The notes under the pieces were generated by a model that was given only the letters and a program-made list of their open reading frames with translations, was not told the origin of the DNA and searched no databases. From an uncultured Bacilli bacterium (GTDB lineage Bacteria > Bacillota_I > Bacilli_A > RF39 > UBA660), in the NCBI GenBank assembly GCA_947630435.1, contig CANRHO010000032.1:1-7891 (forward strand): DNA of 7,891 bases, in the 5' to 3' direction. The position numbers and the translations under genes are program-made. How positions within the stretch are numbered: the stretch's first letter is position 1; the number at the start of each line of letters is the position of its first letter. Shown piece after piece: positions 1 through 5,646 of this stretch.

Positions 1-1
1 A

Positions 2-652
2 ACCGATGAACAACTAAAAATGCTTGATACTTATTATGAGATGTTAATTAATTATAATAAACATACTAATTTAACCAGAATAACTAAAAAAGAAGATGTC
101 TATTTAAAGCATTTCTATGATAGTTTAACTATTGTTAAAGCTATAAAATTAAATATTCAGACTTTAGTAGATGTTGGAACTGGAGCAGGATTTCCTGGAT
201 TGGTATTAAAAATAATTTTTCCTAATTTAAAAGTAACGTTAATTGACGCTTTAAATAAAAGAATTGTATTTTTAAAAGAAGTAATAGAAAAATTGAATTT
301 AAATGACATAGAAGTTATTCATGCTAGAGTAGAAGATTTTGCTTTAAATAATAGAGAAAAATTTGATATAGTAACATCACGTGCGGTAGCAAAATTAAAT
401 ACTTTACTAGAATTATGTATTCCTTTAGTTAAAGTAGGTGGTAAGTTTATTCCACTAAAGGCAGAGGCTAAAGAAGAAATTCTATTTTCAAAATCAGCAC
501 TGAAAAAACTTGACGTATATATTGAAGAAATAAATGAATTTAACCTTCCTTATGATTATGGTAAAAGAACTATTGTTAAAATAGCAAAACCTAAAAAAAC
601 AAGTGTTAAGTACCCAAGAAAATTTAGTGAAATTAAAAGAAAACCATTGTAA
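2..652 (+). CDS. rsmG: 16S rRNA (guanine-N7)-methyltransferase RsmG, 5'-partial
   Basis: RsmG (GidB) uses S-adenosylmethionine to methylate N7 of a guanine in the 530 loop of 16S rRNA. The open frame continues to the left window edge: upstream of the ATG at 20 it still reads T-D-E-Q-L-K, which fits the usual N-terminal helix of the family, so that ATG is an internal Met and the true start lies outside the window. Visible motifs are the NLTRIT and LKHFYDSL segments, the SAM-binding glycine loop DVGTGAGFPG (about 50 residues after the ATG at 20), the acidic strand LIDALNKR, and the SRAVAKL motif followed by the GGKFIPLKA strand. The tail KYPRKFSEIKRKPL is the typical C-terminus. About 216 residues are visible against roughly 235-240 for the family, so some 20 residues are missing. 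In many Firmicutes rsmG is followed by noc or parAB; here an Asn-rich protein follows instead. Confidence 0.95.
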   Translation, partial: TDEQLKMLDTYYEMLINYNKHTNLTRITKKEDVYLKHFYDSLTIVKAIKLNIQTLVDVGTGAGFPGLVLKIIFPNLKVTLIDALNKRIVFLKEVIEKLNLNDIEVIHARVEDFALNNREKFDIVTSRAVAKLNTLLELCIPLVKVGGKFIPLKAEAKEEILFSKSALKKLDVYIEEINEFNLPYDYGKRTIVKIAKPKKTSVKYPRKFSEIKRKPL

Positions 653-665
653 TAGTTTTTTTTTT
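635..665 (+). terminator. possible weak intrinsic terminator at the rsmG end
   Basis: An A-rich arm (635-644, AAAAGAAAAC) can pair with a G plus T-run arm (655-664) through nine A-U or C-G pairs and one G-U, around a 10-nt loop that holds the rsmG stop codon. The 10-T run (656-665) forms the arm and would also have to serve as the U-tract. The stem holds only one C-G pair, so it would be weak; in such an AT-rich genome it may be chance. Confidence 0.3.
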
Positions 666-675
666 ATTGTATTAT
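647..675 (+). promoter_or_regulatory. candidate sigma-A promoter for the Asn-rich protein gene
   Basis: TTGTAA (647-652, 4 of 6 matches to TTGACA) and TATTAT (670-675, 5 of 6 matches to TATAAT) are separated by exactly 17 nt. The predicted transcription start near 682 leaves a leader of about 20 nt that contains the AAAGGGGA ribosome binding site and the ATG at 703. The -35 box overlaps the last codons of rsmG. The geometry is good, but such matches are frequent in AT-rich DNA. Confidence 0.45.
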
Positions 676-702
676 TTAGTTAAAGATAAAGGGGAAAAGA
701 AT

Positions 703-1929
703 ATGTTTAATAATATGGATAATAATCAATTTAATAATATGGATAATAATCAATTTAATAATATGGATAATAATCAATTTAATAATATTAATAATAATCA
801 ATTTAATAATATTAATAATAATCAATTTAGTAATGCGGACAATAATCAAAATTTTAGTAATAACCTTAATAATATGAATACTAATAATGAATTAAATTCA
901 AATTTATCACCATCTTCTAATGATAATGTAAATGATTTCTCAACTGATTATGAGACACAATCTCAAACATCTAATGCTCTTGATGCAACATCTTTTAATA
1001 CTAATGATATACCACCAGATTTACCAAAGATAGATAATTTAAGTGATGCTACTATTACAAATGCACCAACGTTGGATGTATTAGGGCCTATGAATGTAAT
1101 GCCAGAGAATCTTCCTTTGCAATCAAATGATCCTTTAGATGTTTACGAAAGTGGGAATTTAGATATTTCAAATAATTCTAATTTTAACAATGGTAGTTTT
1201 TTGCAGCAACCTGGTATTAATAACGTAGATGAATTAAATCAGAACCAATTTTCAAAACCTTTAGAAAACCAAAGTTCATCTAATCCAATTTTAAACATGC
1301 ATGATAATTTTAATAACGGTTATGTACCAAATATGCAAAACAACATCACCTTTGATTCTTTATCAAGTAATACGTTTAATAATCCAGATATTACCGCTAA
1401 TATTAATTCACCTTTAAATACAAAGCAGAATGTAAACCCTTATGATAATCAAAATTTAATAAATAATTCTTTAAGTTTTGAAGGAAATACTAGTATTGAT
1501 GATGTTTTTTTAAAACATGATATTAAGGAAAATAATGATAATTTAAATTCCATAGAGTCTTCCTTACCAGAAACAAGTTTTATTTCTGAACAACAACCAT
1601 TAGATTTATCAGATGAAGACTCTGTATCTAAAGCCATGAAAACAACCATTGGTAATGAGTCTAACGATATACAAGAACAAGAAAATTCTAATTTGACTGA
1701 TTTAGGGTTAGATGATAGTTATACAGAACCTGATGTGCTAGAAATAATGGATTTTGATAAAGAAGAATCACAAGATATCTCTTCATCTTCAAATTCAAAT
1801 GAAGTGCAAGAAAACGTTGAAAAAATAAAAGAGTTGATAAATGAATTAAAATCTAATGGTGCCAATATTGAATTAGAAGAATTTGATTTTGAAGCAATGT
1901 ATCAACTAATAATAAAGTTTGATAAATAA
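703..1929 (+). CDS. Asn-rich repeat protein with conserved-looking C-terminal domain, function unknown
   Basis: This is a 408-residue protein. The ATG at 703 is chosen because AAAGGGGA (688-695) sits 7 nt before it; the frame is open to a TTG at 667, but that codon has no ribosome binding site. Residues 2-49 are six copies of an octapeptide (FNNMDNNQ three times, FNNINNNQ twice, FSNADNNQ once). Residues about 50-350 are low-complexity, rich in Asn, Ser, Asp and Gln with short hydrophobic patches such as LPLQSNDPLDVY, and are probably disordered and acidic. There is no signal peptide, membrane segment or LPxTG anchor, so I infer a cytoplasmic protein. The last 40 or so residues look folded: a predicted helix (VEKIKELINELKSNG), then NIELEEFDFEAMYQLIIKFDK. 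From memory, similar C-termini end other Asn/Pro/Gln-rich proteins of uncultured Firmicutes; I cannot verify this. Codon use matches its neighbours, so there is no sign of recent transfer. It occupies the place where noc/parAB often sit, but no helix-turn-helix or ParB motif is visible. Confidence 0.85.
   Translation: MFNNMDNNQFNNMDNNQFNNMDNNQFNNINNNQFNNINNNQFSNADNNQNFSNNLNNMNTNNELNSNLSPSSNDNVNDFSTDYETQSQTSNALDATSFNTNDIPPDLPKIDNLSDATITNAPTLDVLGPMNVMPENLPLQSNDPLDVYESGNLDISNNSNFNNGSFLQQPGINNVDELNQNQFSKPLENQSSSNPILNMHDNFNNGYVPNMQNNITFDSLSSNTFNNPDITANINSPLNTKQNVNPYDNQNLINNSLSFEGNTSIDDVFLKHDIKENNDNLNSIESSLPETSFISEQQPLDLSDEDSVSKAMKTTIGNESNDIQEQENSNLTDLGLDDSYTEPDVLEIMDFDKEESQDISSSSNSNEVQENVEKIKELINELKSNGANIELEEFDFEAMYQLIIKFDK
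706..849 (+). repeat. six 24-bp in-frame tandem repeats (octapeptide FNNxxNNQ)
   Basis: Six consecutive 24-bp units run 706-729, 730-753, 754-777, 778-801, 802-825 and 826-849. Units 1-3 are identical to each other at the nucleotide level. Units 4 and 5 are identical to each other and differ from units 1-3 by encoding Ile-Asn in place of Met-Asp. Unit 6 is diverged (FSNADNNQ). The identity gradient, fresh at the 5' end and decayed toward the 3' end, suggests recent expansion by slippage or unequal recombination. Since 24 is a multiple of 3, copy-number changes would keep the frame. Confidence 0.95.
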
Positions 1930-1955
1930 TGTTAAAATAAAAGTGGAGGTTTAGT

Positions 1956-2024
1956 CTGAAAAATAATTATTTTCATGACTATGTGTGCCTTGAACGAAGA
2001 GAAAGGAATGTGTGGTTAAAATGA
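1956..2024 (+). CDS. possible 22-codon small ORF or leader peptide with CTG start, coupled to rpiB
   Basis: A strong Shine-Dalgarno (GGAGG, 1945-1949) in the 91-nt gap before rpiB has no ATG, GTG or TTG at the right distance. Six nt downstream is a CTG that opens 22 codons, M(L)KNNYFHDYVCLERRERNVWLK, ending in a TGA that overlaps the rpiB ATG (ATGA, 2021-2024). The 4-nt stop/start overlap is the classic arrangement for translational coupling. The peptide is varied in composition and Arg/Glu-rich, unlike the A/T-only codons expected of random spacer here. It could be a leader peptide controlling rpiB, a degraded gene remnant that lost its ATG, or chance. CTG starts are rare, so support is limited. 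A 14-bp palindrome (1960-1973) lies within it. Confidence 0.35.
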   Translation: MKNNYFHDYVCLERRERNVWLK

Positions 2025-2467
2025 GAATAGGTATTGCATGTGATCATAGAGCTTACGAAGTTAAGGAAGAATTAAAAAAGTTATTAGAGCATTATGATTT
2101 GATTGATTATGGATGCTATTCTAATGATAGAATAGATTATCCTAAATATGCATTTACTTTAAGTAATGCGGTATTAAATAAAGAGGTTGATTTAGGAATT
2201 ATAATGTGTGGAACAGGAATCGGTGTTTCAATTGCTTGTAATAAAGTAAAAGGAATAAGATGTGCAAAAATAGATAATAAAAGTGAAGCAAAATCAGCAA
2301 AAGAACATAATGATGCCAATATACTAGCATTTGGGGCGCAAACACATAATGCCCAAGAAATAAAAGAAATGGTAGAAATATTTATTAATTCGACATTTCT
2401 TTTAGATCCATGTTATAAAATGAGAATTAAGCAAGTGGAAAAATATGAGGAAAATAATGAGTATTAA
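2021..2467 (+). CDS. rpiB: ribose-5-phosphate isomerase B
   Basis: RpiB interconverts ribose 5-phosphate and ribulose 5-phosphate in the cytosolic non-oxidative pentose phosphate pathway; close relatives are the LacA/LacB galactose-6-phosphate isomerases. From the ATG at 2021 the protein has 148 residues, the normal length, and starts MRIGIACDH as family members do (D8-H9). Other motifs are RIDYP (37-41), the anion-hole and catalytic loop MCGTGIGVSIACNK with active-site Cys63, and the KEHNDANILAFGAQ segment with the conserved His96. The start is uncertain: AAAGGA (2002-2007) is rather far from the ATG (13 nt) and rather close to an in-frame GTG at 2012 (4 nt), which would add three residues. 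I prefer the ATG because of the family N-terminus and because it overlaps the TGA of the upstream small ORF. The 3' end overlaps the following DUF1146 gene, implying co-transcription. It could be a specialised sugar-phosphate isomerase, but nothing nearby points to a sugar pathway. Confidence 0.93.
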   Translation: MRIGIACDHRAYEVKEELKKLLEHYDLIDYGCYSNDRIDYPKYAFTLSNAVLNKEVDLGIIMCGTGIGVSIACNKVKGIRCAKIDNKSEAKSAKEHNDANILAFGAQTHNAQEIKEMVEIFINSTFLLDPCYKMRIKQVEKYEENNEY

Positions 2468-2654
2468 GATAATTTTATATTGTATATTCATTCCATTTTG
2501 CATCTGGATTATGACATCAACTAACCTAGATAAAATATTTAAAAAAAACAGTATCATGCAAATTCATTGTTTATACTTAGTGTTATCATTATGTTTATCA
2601 TATTTATTAGTTAATTTTTTTGTTGACATATATAGTACTATTAGTCTTTTATAA
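2457..2654 (+). CDS. DUF1146 (YwzB-like) small membrane protein
   Basis: This 65-residue protein has two predicted membrane helices, about residues 4-20 (KIILYCIFIPFCIWIM) and 38-58 (LYLVLSLCLSYLLVNFF). Between them is the hallmark LDKIFKKNSIMQ loop, and the second helix ends VNFFVDIYST, like the VSNFFLD signature of the DUF1146/YwzB family. Family function is unknown. I chose the ATG at 2457 because GAGG (2447-2450) lies upstream of it; an in-frame ATG at 2445 would add four residues but has a poorer binding site. Either start overlaps the rpiB 3' end (11 or 23 nt), so translation is probably coupled. In B. subtilis ywzB lies in the same general neighbourhood as murAA and spoIID, so its place just before spoIID here is conserved synteny and supports the call. 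Confidence 0.85.
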   Translation: MSIKIILYCIFIPFCIWIMTSTNLDKIFKKNSIMQIHCLYLVLSLCLSYLLVNFFVDIYSTISLL

Positions 2655-2668
2655 TTATAGGAGAATAC

Positions 2669-3592
2669 ATGAAAAAAATATTAATATTCACTTTAATGAT
2701 AGTTTTAATTCCTTTGTTGATAGTAGGACTTAGTAATTCTGAAAAAATATTATATAAAATAAAATATGGTAGTATTAATAATAAGGTAATAAAGGTAAAA
2801 CGAAACTTAACAAATGAAATTATTGAAGTACCTTTAGAAAAATATGTAATAGGAGTAGTAGCGGGTGAAATGCCTGCTTCCTTTAATATAGAAGCATTAA
2901 AGGCACAAGCTGTTGCATCTAGAACATATGCGTTAAAAAAATCACAGAACCAGAAAAATGATTATGATGTATTAGATAATTCGAGTAATCAAGTATATAT
3001 AGATTATGATCAAATGAAAGACAAATGGAATAATAATTATGAATCATATTTAAAAAAAATTGAACAAGCTGTAAATGAAACTAAAGGTGAAGTTATTTTA
3101 TATAATAACGATTTAATTGATGCCATGTTTTTTTCCACCAGTAATGGGTATACTGAAAATAGCGGAGATGTTTTTTCAACTTCATTACCTTATTTGGTAA
3201 GTGTAAAATCAAGTTGGGATAAAGAAGAATCACCTGTTTTCTCAAGCAGTAAAGAAATAACAAAAAAAGAGTTTTTGTTTAATTTAGGACTTGATACTAA
3301 TCAAAATATATATATAACAGATATAAAAAAAACAAGTACTGGAAGGATAAAAAACTTAGTCATTAATGGAAAAACTTTTGAATCTAGTAAAATAAGAAGT
3401 GCTTTTGGGTTGAAATCAACTAGTTTTACTATAAAAGTGGATTCTGATAAAGTAACTTTTTATGTAAATGGATATGGTCATGGGGTTGGAATGAGTCAGT
3501 ATGGTTCTAACGGAATGGCTAAAAATGGATATGATTATAAACAAATTCTTAATTACTATTATAAAGATTGTGAAATAAAAAAGATAAATTAA
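2669..3592 (+). CDS. spoIID: stage II sporulation protein D, peptidoglycan lytic transglycosylase
   Basis: SpoIID is the mother-cell lytic transglycosylase of the DMP (SpoIID-SpoIIM-SpoIIP) machine. It cleaves glycan strands after SpoIIP removes stem peptides, and so drives engulfment. The protein has 307 residues (about 340 in B. subtilis) with an N-terminal anchor at about 4-21. Core motifs are VPLEKYVIGVVAGEMPASF with the catalytic Glu67, IEALKAQAVASRTYAL (75-89), DNSSNQVY (103-110), FFSTSNGYTENSGDVF (154-169), and the C-terminal block GYGHGVGMSQYGSNGMAKNG followed by YKQILNYYY. The DNSSNQVY loop has no cysteines, so the Cys/His zinc site described in the Clostridioides enzyme is not present. 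AGGAGA (2659-2664) is 5 nt before the ATG. The gene begins 14 nt after the DUF1146 gene and is followed by spoIIQ. It is expected to be under sigma-E, but I found no convincing sigma-E site. spoIIM and spoIIP are not in the window. Confidence 0.96.
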   Translation: MKKILIFTLMIVLIPLLIVGLSNSEKILYKIKYGSINNKVIKVKRNLTNEIIEVPLEKYVIGVVAGEMPASFNIEALKAQAVASRTYALKKSQNQKNDYDVLDNSSNQVYIDYDQMKDKWNNNYESYLKKIEQAVNETKGEVILYNNDLIDAMFFSTSNGYTENSGDVFSTSLPYLVSVKSSWDKEESPVFSSSKEITKKEFLFNLGLDTNQNIYITDIKKTSTGRIKNLVINGKTFESSKIRSAFGLKSTSFTIKVDSDKVTFYVNGYGHGVGMSQYGSNGMAKNGYDYKQILNYYYKDCEIKKIN

Positions 3593-3602
3593 TGTATATT
3601 TT

Positions 3603-3635
3603 CTCTCATTTTGTAAAAACTTAAAATGAGAGGTG
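3603..3635 (+). promoter_or_regulatory. perfect inverted repeat occluding the spoIIQ ribosome binding site
   Basis: CTCTCATTTT (3603-3612) and AAAATGAGAG (3623-3632) are perfectly complementary around a 10-nt loop, and a U-G pair (3602-3633) can extend the stem. The 3' arm runs into the spoIIQ Shine-Dalgarno GAGGTG (3630-3635), so half of that site is paired in the folded RNA. No T-run follows, so this is not a standard terminator. It could damp translation of spoIIQ from transcripts reading through from spoIID, or be a protein-binding DNA palindrome; both are inference. Confidence 0.6.
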
Positions 3636-3641
3636 AAAATA

Positions 3642-4283
3642 ATGAAAAAAAGAAAATTAAAACCATTTGTAAAAGTATCAATGTTAGTAGTGATATTATT
3701 AGTATGTGCAATAAGTCTTGGGGTATTATTAAATAATAGGGCTCAAACCGTATCGTTGATTGATGATAATTTCACTTATGTTAATGATTATATATTTGAT
3801 AGTTATTATCCAGTTATTAATCAAGATGAAAAAATAATAAGGCCTTATAATGCCGAGAATATAAGCATTTATAAAAATTTCTATGAAAAGGATGATAGCG
3901 AGGAAGAACAACGAAATTCAATTATATACCATGAAGGAATTTATATGCAAAACTCAGGAGTTGATTATAAATCAGATGAAGAATTTGATGTAATGGCTTC
4001 TTTATCTGGTACTGTTACAAATGTAACAGAAGACACTTTATTAGGAAAAACGGTTGAGATAAGAAATTCTACAGAATTAATTGTTTTATACCAATCTTTA
4101 AAAGAAGTAGCGGTAAAAAAAGGTGATACTATAACTCAAGGCCAAATAATTGGAAAAAGTGGTACTTGTACTTTGAATAGTGAAATAAAAAATGGTTTAC
4201 ATTTTGAAATGTACAAAAATGGTTCAGTAATCAATCCAGAAAAATATTACGATAAATCTGTAAAAGATTTAAAAGAAAATTAA
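3642..4283 (+). CDS. spoIIQ: stage II sporulation protein Q, M23/LytM-like
   Basis: SpoIIQ is made in the forespore and crosses the inner forespore membrane. Its LytM domain pairs with SpoIIIAH of the mother cell in the engulfment zipper and feeding-tube channel. The protein has 213 residues, with a short basic N-terminus (MKKRKLKPFVK), one membrane helix at about 12-30, then a linker and an M23-like domain (about 95-205): NSGVDY, FDVMASLSGTVTNV, LLGKTVEIRN, VLYQSL, KKGDTITQGQIIGKSG, GLHFEMYKNG and NPEKYY. In active M23 peptidases the first motif is HxGxD and the last HxH. Here the first His is Asn104 (Asp108 kept), and the first His of HxH is Gly185 (His187 kept), so zinc binding and catalysis are probably lost, as in the B. 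subtilis protein and unlike clostridial SpoIIQ. The start is the ATG at 3642, 6 nt after GAGGTG; an in-frame GTG at 3633 overlaps the binding site. The place between spoIID and spoIIID favours SpoIIQ over a generic M23 protein. Confidence 0.92.
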   Translation: MKKRKLKPFVKVSMLVVILLVCAISLGVLLNNRAQTVSLIDDNFTYVNDYIFDSYYPVINQDEKIIRPYNAENISIYKNFYEKDDSEEEQRNSIIYHEGIYMQNSGVDYKSDEEFDVMASLSGTVTNVTEDTLLGKTVEIRNSTELIVLYQSLKEVAVKKGDTITQGQIIGKSGTCTLNSEIKNGLHFEMYKNGSVINPEKYYDKSVKDLKEN

Positions 4284-4330
4284 TAAATCATTTTAAAGGG
4301 TTATATAATTTATAAAGGAGATGAATTATC

Positions 4331-4579
4331 TTGCAAAATATTATAAAAGCAAGGGTAATAAACGAAGCGAATTATATAATTACTACAAGTAAAACCATAA
4401 GAGAAATTTCAAAATATTTTAACGTTAGTAAAAGCACGGTTCATGATGATCTAAGTAATAGACTTAAAAATATTGATTTAAAATTATATTTTAAAGTATA
4501 CAAAATACTTAATTATCATGCTTGCATAAAACATTTACGTGGAGGAATATCAACTAAGTTAAAATATATAAGAGGATAA
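4331..4579 (+). CDS. spoIIID: sporulation transcription factor SpoIIID, TTG start
   Basis: SpoIIID is a small DNA-binding regulator that activates or represses many sigma-E genes in the mother cell. The 82-residue protein aligns end to end with the family: an N-terminal helix (about 4-20), a helix-turn-helix at about 22-46 (KTIREISKYFNVSKSTVHDDL), then YKILNYH and the basic segment IKHLRGGISTKLKY, which contacts DNA. It ends about 10 residues before the B. subtilis protein (93 aa). The start is TTG at 4331: GGAG (4317-4320) lies upstream at suitable spacing, and the sequence MQNIIKARV corresponds to the family N-terminus. The only nearby ATG (4321) is out of frame, overlaps the binding site and closes after 23 codons. 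The gene lies 47 nt after spoIIQ and ends one base before the mbl ATG, so spoIIID and mbl are very likely co-transcribed. Confidence 0.95.
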   Translation: MQNIIKARVINEANYIITTSKTIREISKYFNVSKSTVHDDLSNRLKNIDLKLYFKVYKILNYHACIKHLRGGISTKLKYIRG

Positions 4580-4580
4580 C

Positions 4581-5558
4581 ATGAAAAACAAAGATATTGG
4601 AATTGATTTAGGAACAGCGAACATACTTATATATGTTAAAGGAGAGGGTATAGTATTATCAGAACCTAGTGTTGTAGCAATTGATAAAGATAGTGGTAAA
4701 GTGCTTGCTATAGGGCAAAAAGCACACGAAATGCTAGGAAGAACACCTGGAAGTGTTATCGCAATAAAGCCGTTAAAAGATGGAGTTATTGCGGATTTTG
4801 ATAAAACAGAAATAATGTTGGATTATTTTATCAAAAAAATCAAAGGCAAAACAATATTTTCAAGACCAAGAATATTAATATGTTGCCCATCAAATATAAC
4901 GCAAGTTGAAAAAAATGCGATAAGAGAAGTAGCAGAAAGAACTGGAGCTAAAAAGGTATACGTAGAGGAAGAACCTAAAGTTGCAGCAGTAGGCGCAGGA
5001 CTTGAAATAGGGAATCCAAGCGGTAATATGGTTATAGATATAGGTGGAGGAACAACAGATATAGCTGTTTTGAGTTTAAATGGTATTGTTTATAGCGAAT
5101 CAATTAGAGTTGCAGGAAATACTTTTGATGTTGATATAATTAAGTACATCAAAAAAAAATATAAACTTTTAATTGGTGAGGTAACTGCCGAGCAGGTAAA
5201 AATAAAAATAGGTACCGTACTTGATCAAACAAAAGAAAAAACTATGAAAGTAAGAGGAAGAGATTTATTATCAGGCCTTCCAAAAACAATAACTATCTCA
5301 TCAAGTGAAGTAAAAGAAGCAATACAAGAAAGTGTTGATATGATAATTCATGGAGCGAAAATGGTTTTAGAAAAAATTGAACCTGAAATTTCTGCGGACA
5401 TAATTGATAAAGGAATAGTGTTAACTGGAGGAGGAGCATTATTGGATGGATTAGATAAATTAATAGAAAAAGAAATAAAAGTTTCTACTAAGGTGGCAAA
5501 AAGTCCTCTTACTTGTGTTGCTGAAGGAACCGGAATAATATTGGATAGTTTAAGTTGA
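4581..5558 (+). CDS. mbl: MreB-family actin, Mbl type
   Basis: This is a bacterial actin that forms membrane-bound ATP-dependent filaments and guides the lateral wall elongation machinery. The 325 residues are close to the usual 330-335. ATP-binding motifs are visible: phosphate-1 loop DIGIDLGTAN (5-14), phosphate-2 loop VIDIGGGTTDIAV (151-163), and adenosine motif VLTGGGALLDG (280-290). EEEPKVAAVGAGLEI and GRTPGSVIAIKPLKDGVIADF are also diagnostic. Mbl rather than MreB is chosen because of the order spoIIID-mbl known from B. subtilis and the Mbl-like N-terminus and GRDLLSGLPKTI segment. The membrane-insertion loop is less hydrophobic than in some homologues. It begins 1 nt after the spoIIID stop with GAGGAT as a weak binding site, so translation probably depends partly on coupling. 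No mreC/mreD follows. The gene ends in TGA and is followed at once by a terminator. Confidence 0.93.
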   Translation: MKNKDIGIDLGTANILIYVKGEGIVLSEPSVVAIDKDSGKVLAIGQKAHEMLGRTPGSVIAIKPLKDGVIADFDKTEIMLDYFIKKIKGKTIFSRPRILICCPSNITQVEKNAIREVAERTGAKKVYVEEEPKVAAVGAGLEIGNPSGNMVIDIGGGTTDIAVLSLNGIVYSESIRVAGNTFDVDIIKYIKKKYKLLIGEVTAEQVKIKIGTVLDQTKEKTMKVRGRDLLSGLPKTITISSSEVKEAIQESVDMIIHGAKMVLEKIEPEISADIIDKGIVLTGGGALLDGLDKLIEKEIKVSTKVAKSPLTCVAEGTGIILDSLS

Positions 5559-5566
5559 AAAAATTC

Positions 5567-5605
5567 AAAGGATTCATATTATTAGAATGAATTCTTTTTT
5601 CTTTT
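5567..5605 (+). terminator. intrinsic terminator after mbl
   Basis: AAAGGATTCAT (5567-5577) pairs with ATGAATTCTTT (5587-5597) over 11 positions with one G-U pair, around a 9-nt loop. A T-rich tract (5595-5605) follows. It begins 8 nt after the mbl stop and closes the sporulation and shape gene run before the two-component operon. Confidence 0.85.
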
Positions 5606-5617
5606 ATTTTAAAGTTA

Positions 5618-5626
5618 TGTTATAAT
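5618..5626 (+). promoter_or_regulatory. extended -10 promoter of the LytTR/GHKL operon
   Basis: TG-T-TATAAT (5618-5626) is a perfect extended -10 element. No good -35 box lies 17 nt upstream (TTTCTT), which is tolerated with an extended -10. The predicted transcription start near 5633 gives a leader of about 14 nt with AGGTGAT (5634-5640) just before the ATG at 5647. Its place directly after the mbl terminator supports an independent transcription unit. Confidence 0.6.
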
Positions 5627-5646
5627 TATAATTAGGTGATTACTAG

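Noticed and set aside
1449..1649. 66-codon - strand ORF inside the Asn-rich protein gene.
   Set aside because: Antisense shadow with no ribosome binding site or recognisable motif, opposite a convincing + strand gene.
1930..1938. Extended -10 TGTTAAAAT upstream of rpiB as a promoter.
   Set aside because: No -35 partner at proper spacing, and the predicted start near 1945 would fall within the GGAGG motif; the gene may be read from upstream instead.
1960..1973. 14-bp perfect palindrome AAAATAATTATTTT as an operator.
   Set aside because: Composed only of A and T in a very AT-rich genome, so expected by chance; no second copy at another promoter was seen.
2137..2319. 60-codon - strand ORF inside rpiB.
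   Set aside because: Antisense shadow of a gene with clear catalytic motifs.
2623..2655. TTGACA (2623-2628) and TATAAT (2650-2655) upstream of spoIID as a sigma-A promoter.
   Set aside because: Both boxes are perfect but the spacer is 21 nt, well beyond the usual 16-18.
2626..2655. Sigma-E-like pair ACATATA ... TTTATAAT upstream of spoIID.
   Set aside because: Only 5 of 7 and 5 of 8 consensus matches, common in such AT-rich DNA, and the predicted start near 2661 would fall inside the Shine-Dalgarno.
3729..3911. 60-codon - strand ORF inside spoIIQ with a hydrophobic, membrane-like translation.
   Set aside because: Antisense of the AT-rich linker of spoIIQ; hydrophobicity follows from reverse-complementing Asn/Lys/Asp/Tyr codons, and no start-site signal is present.
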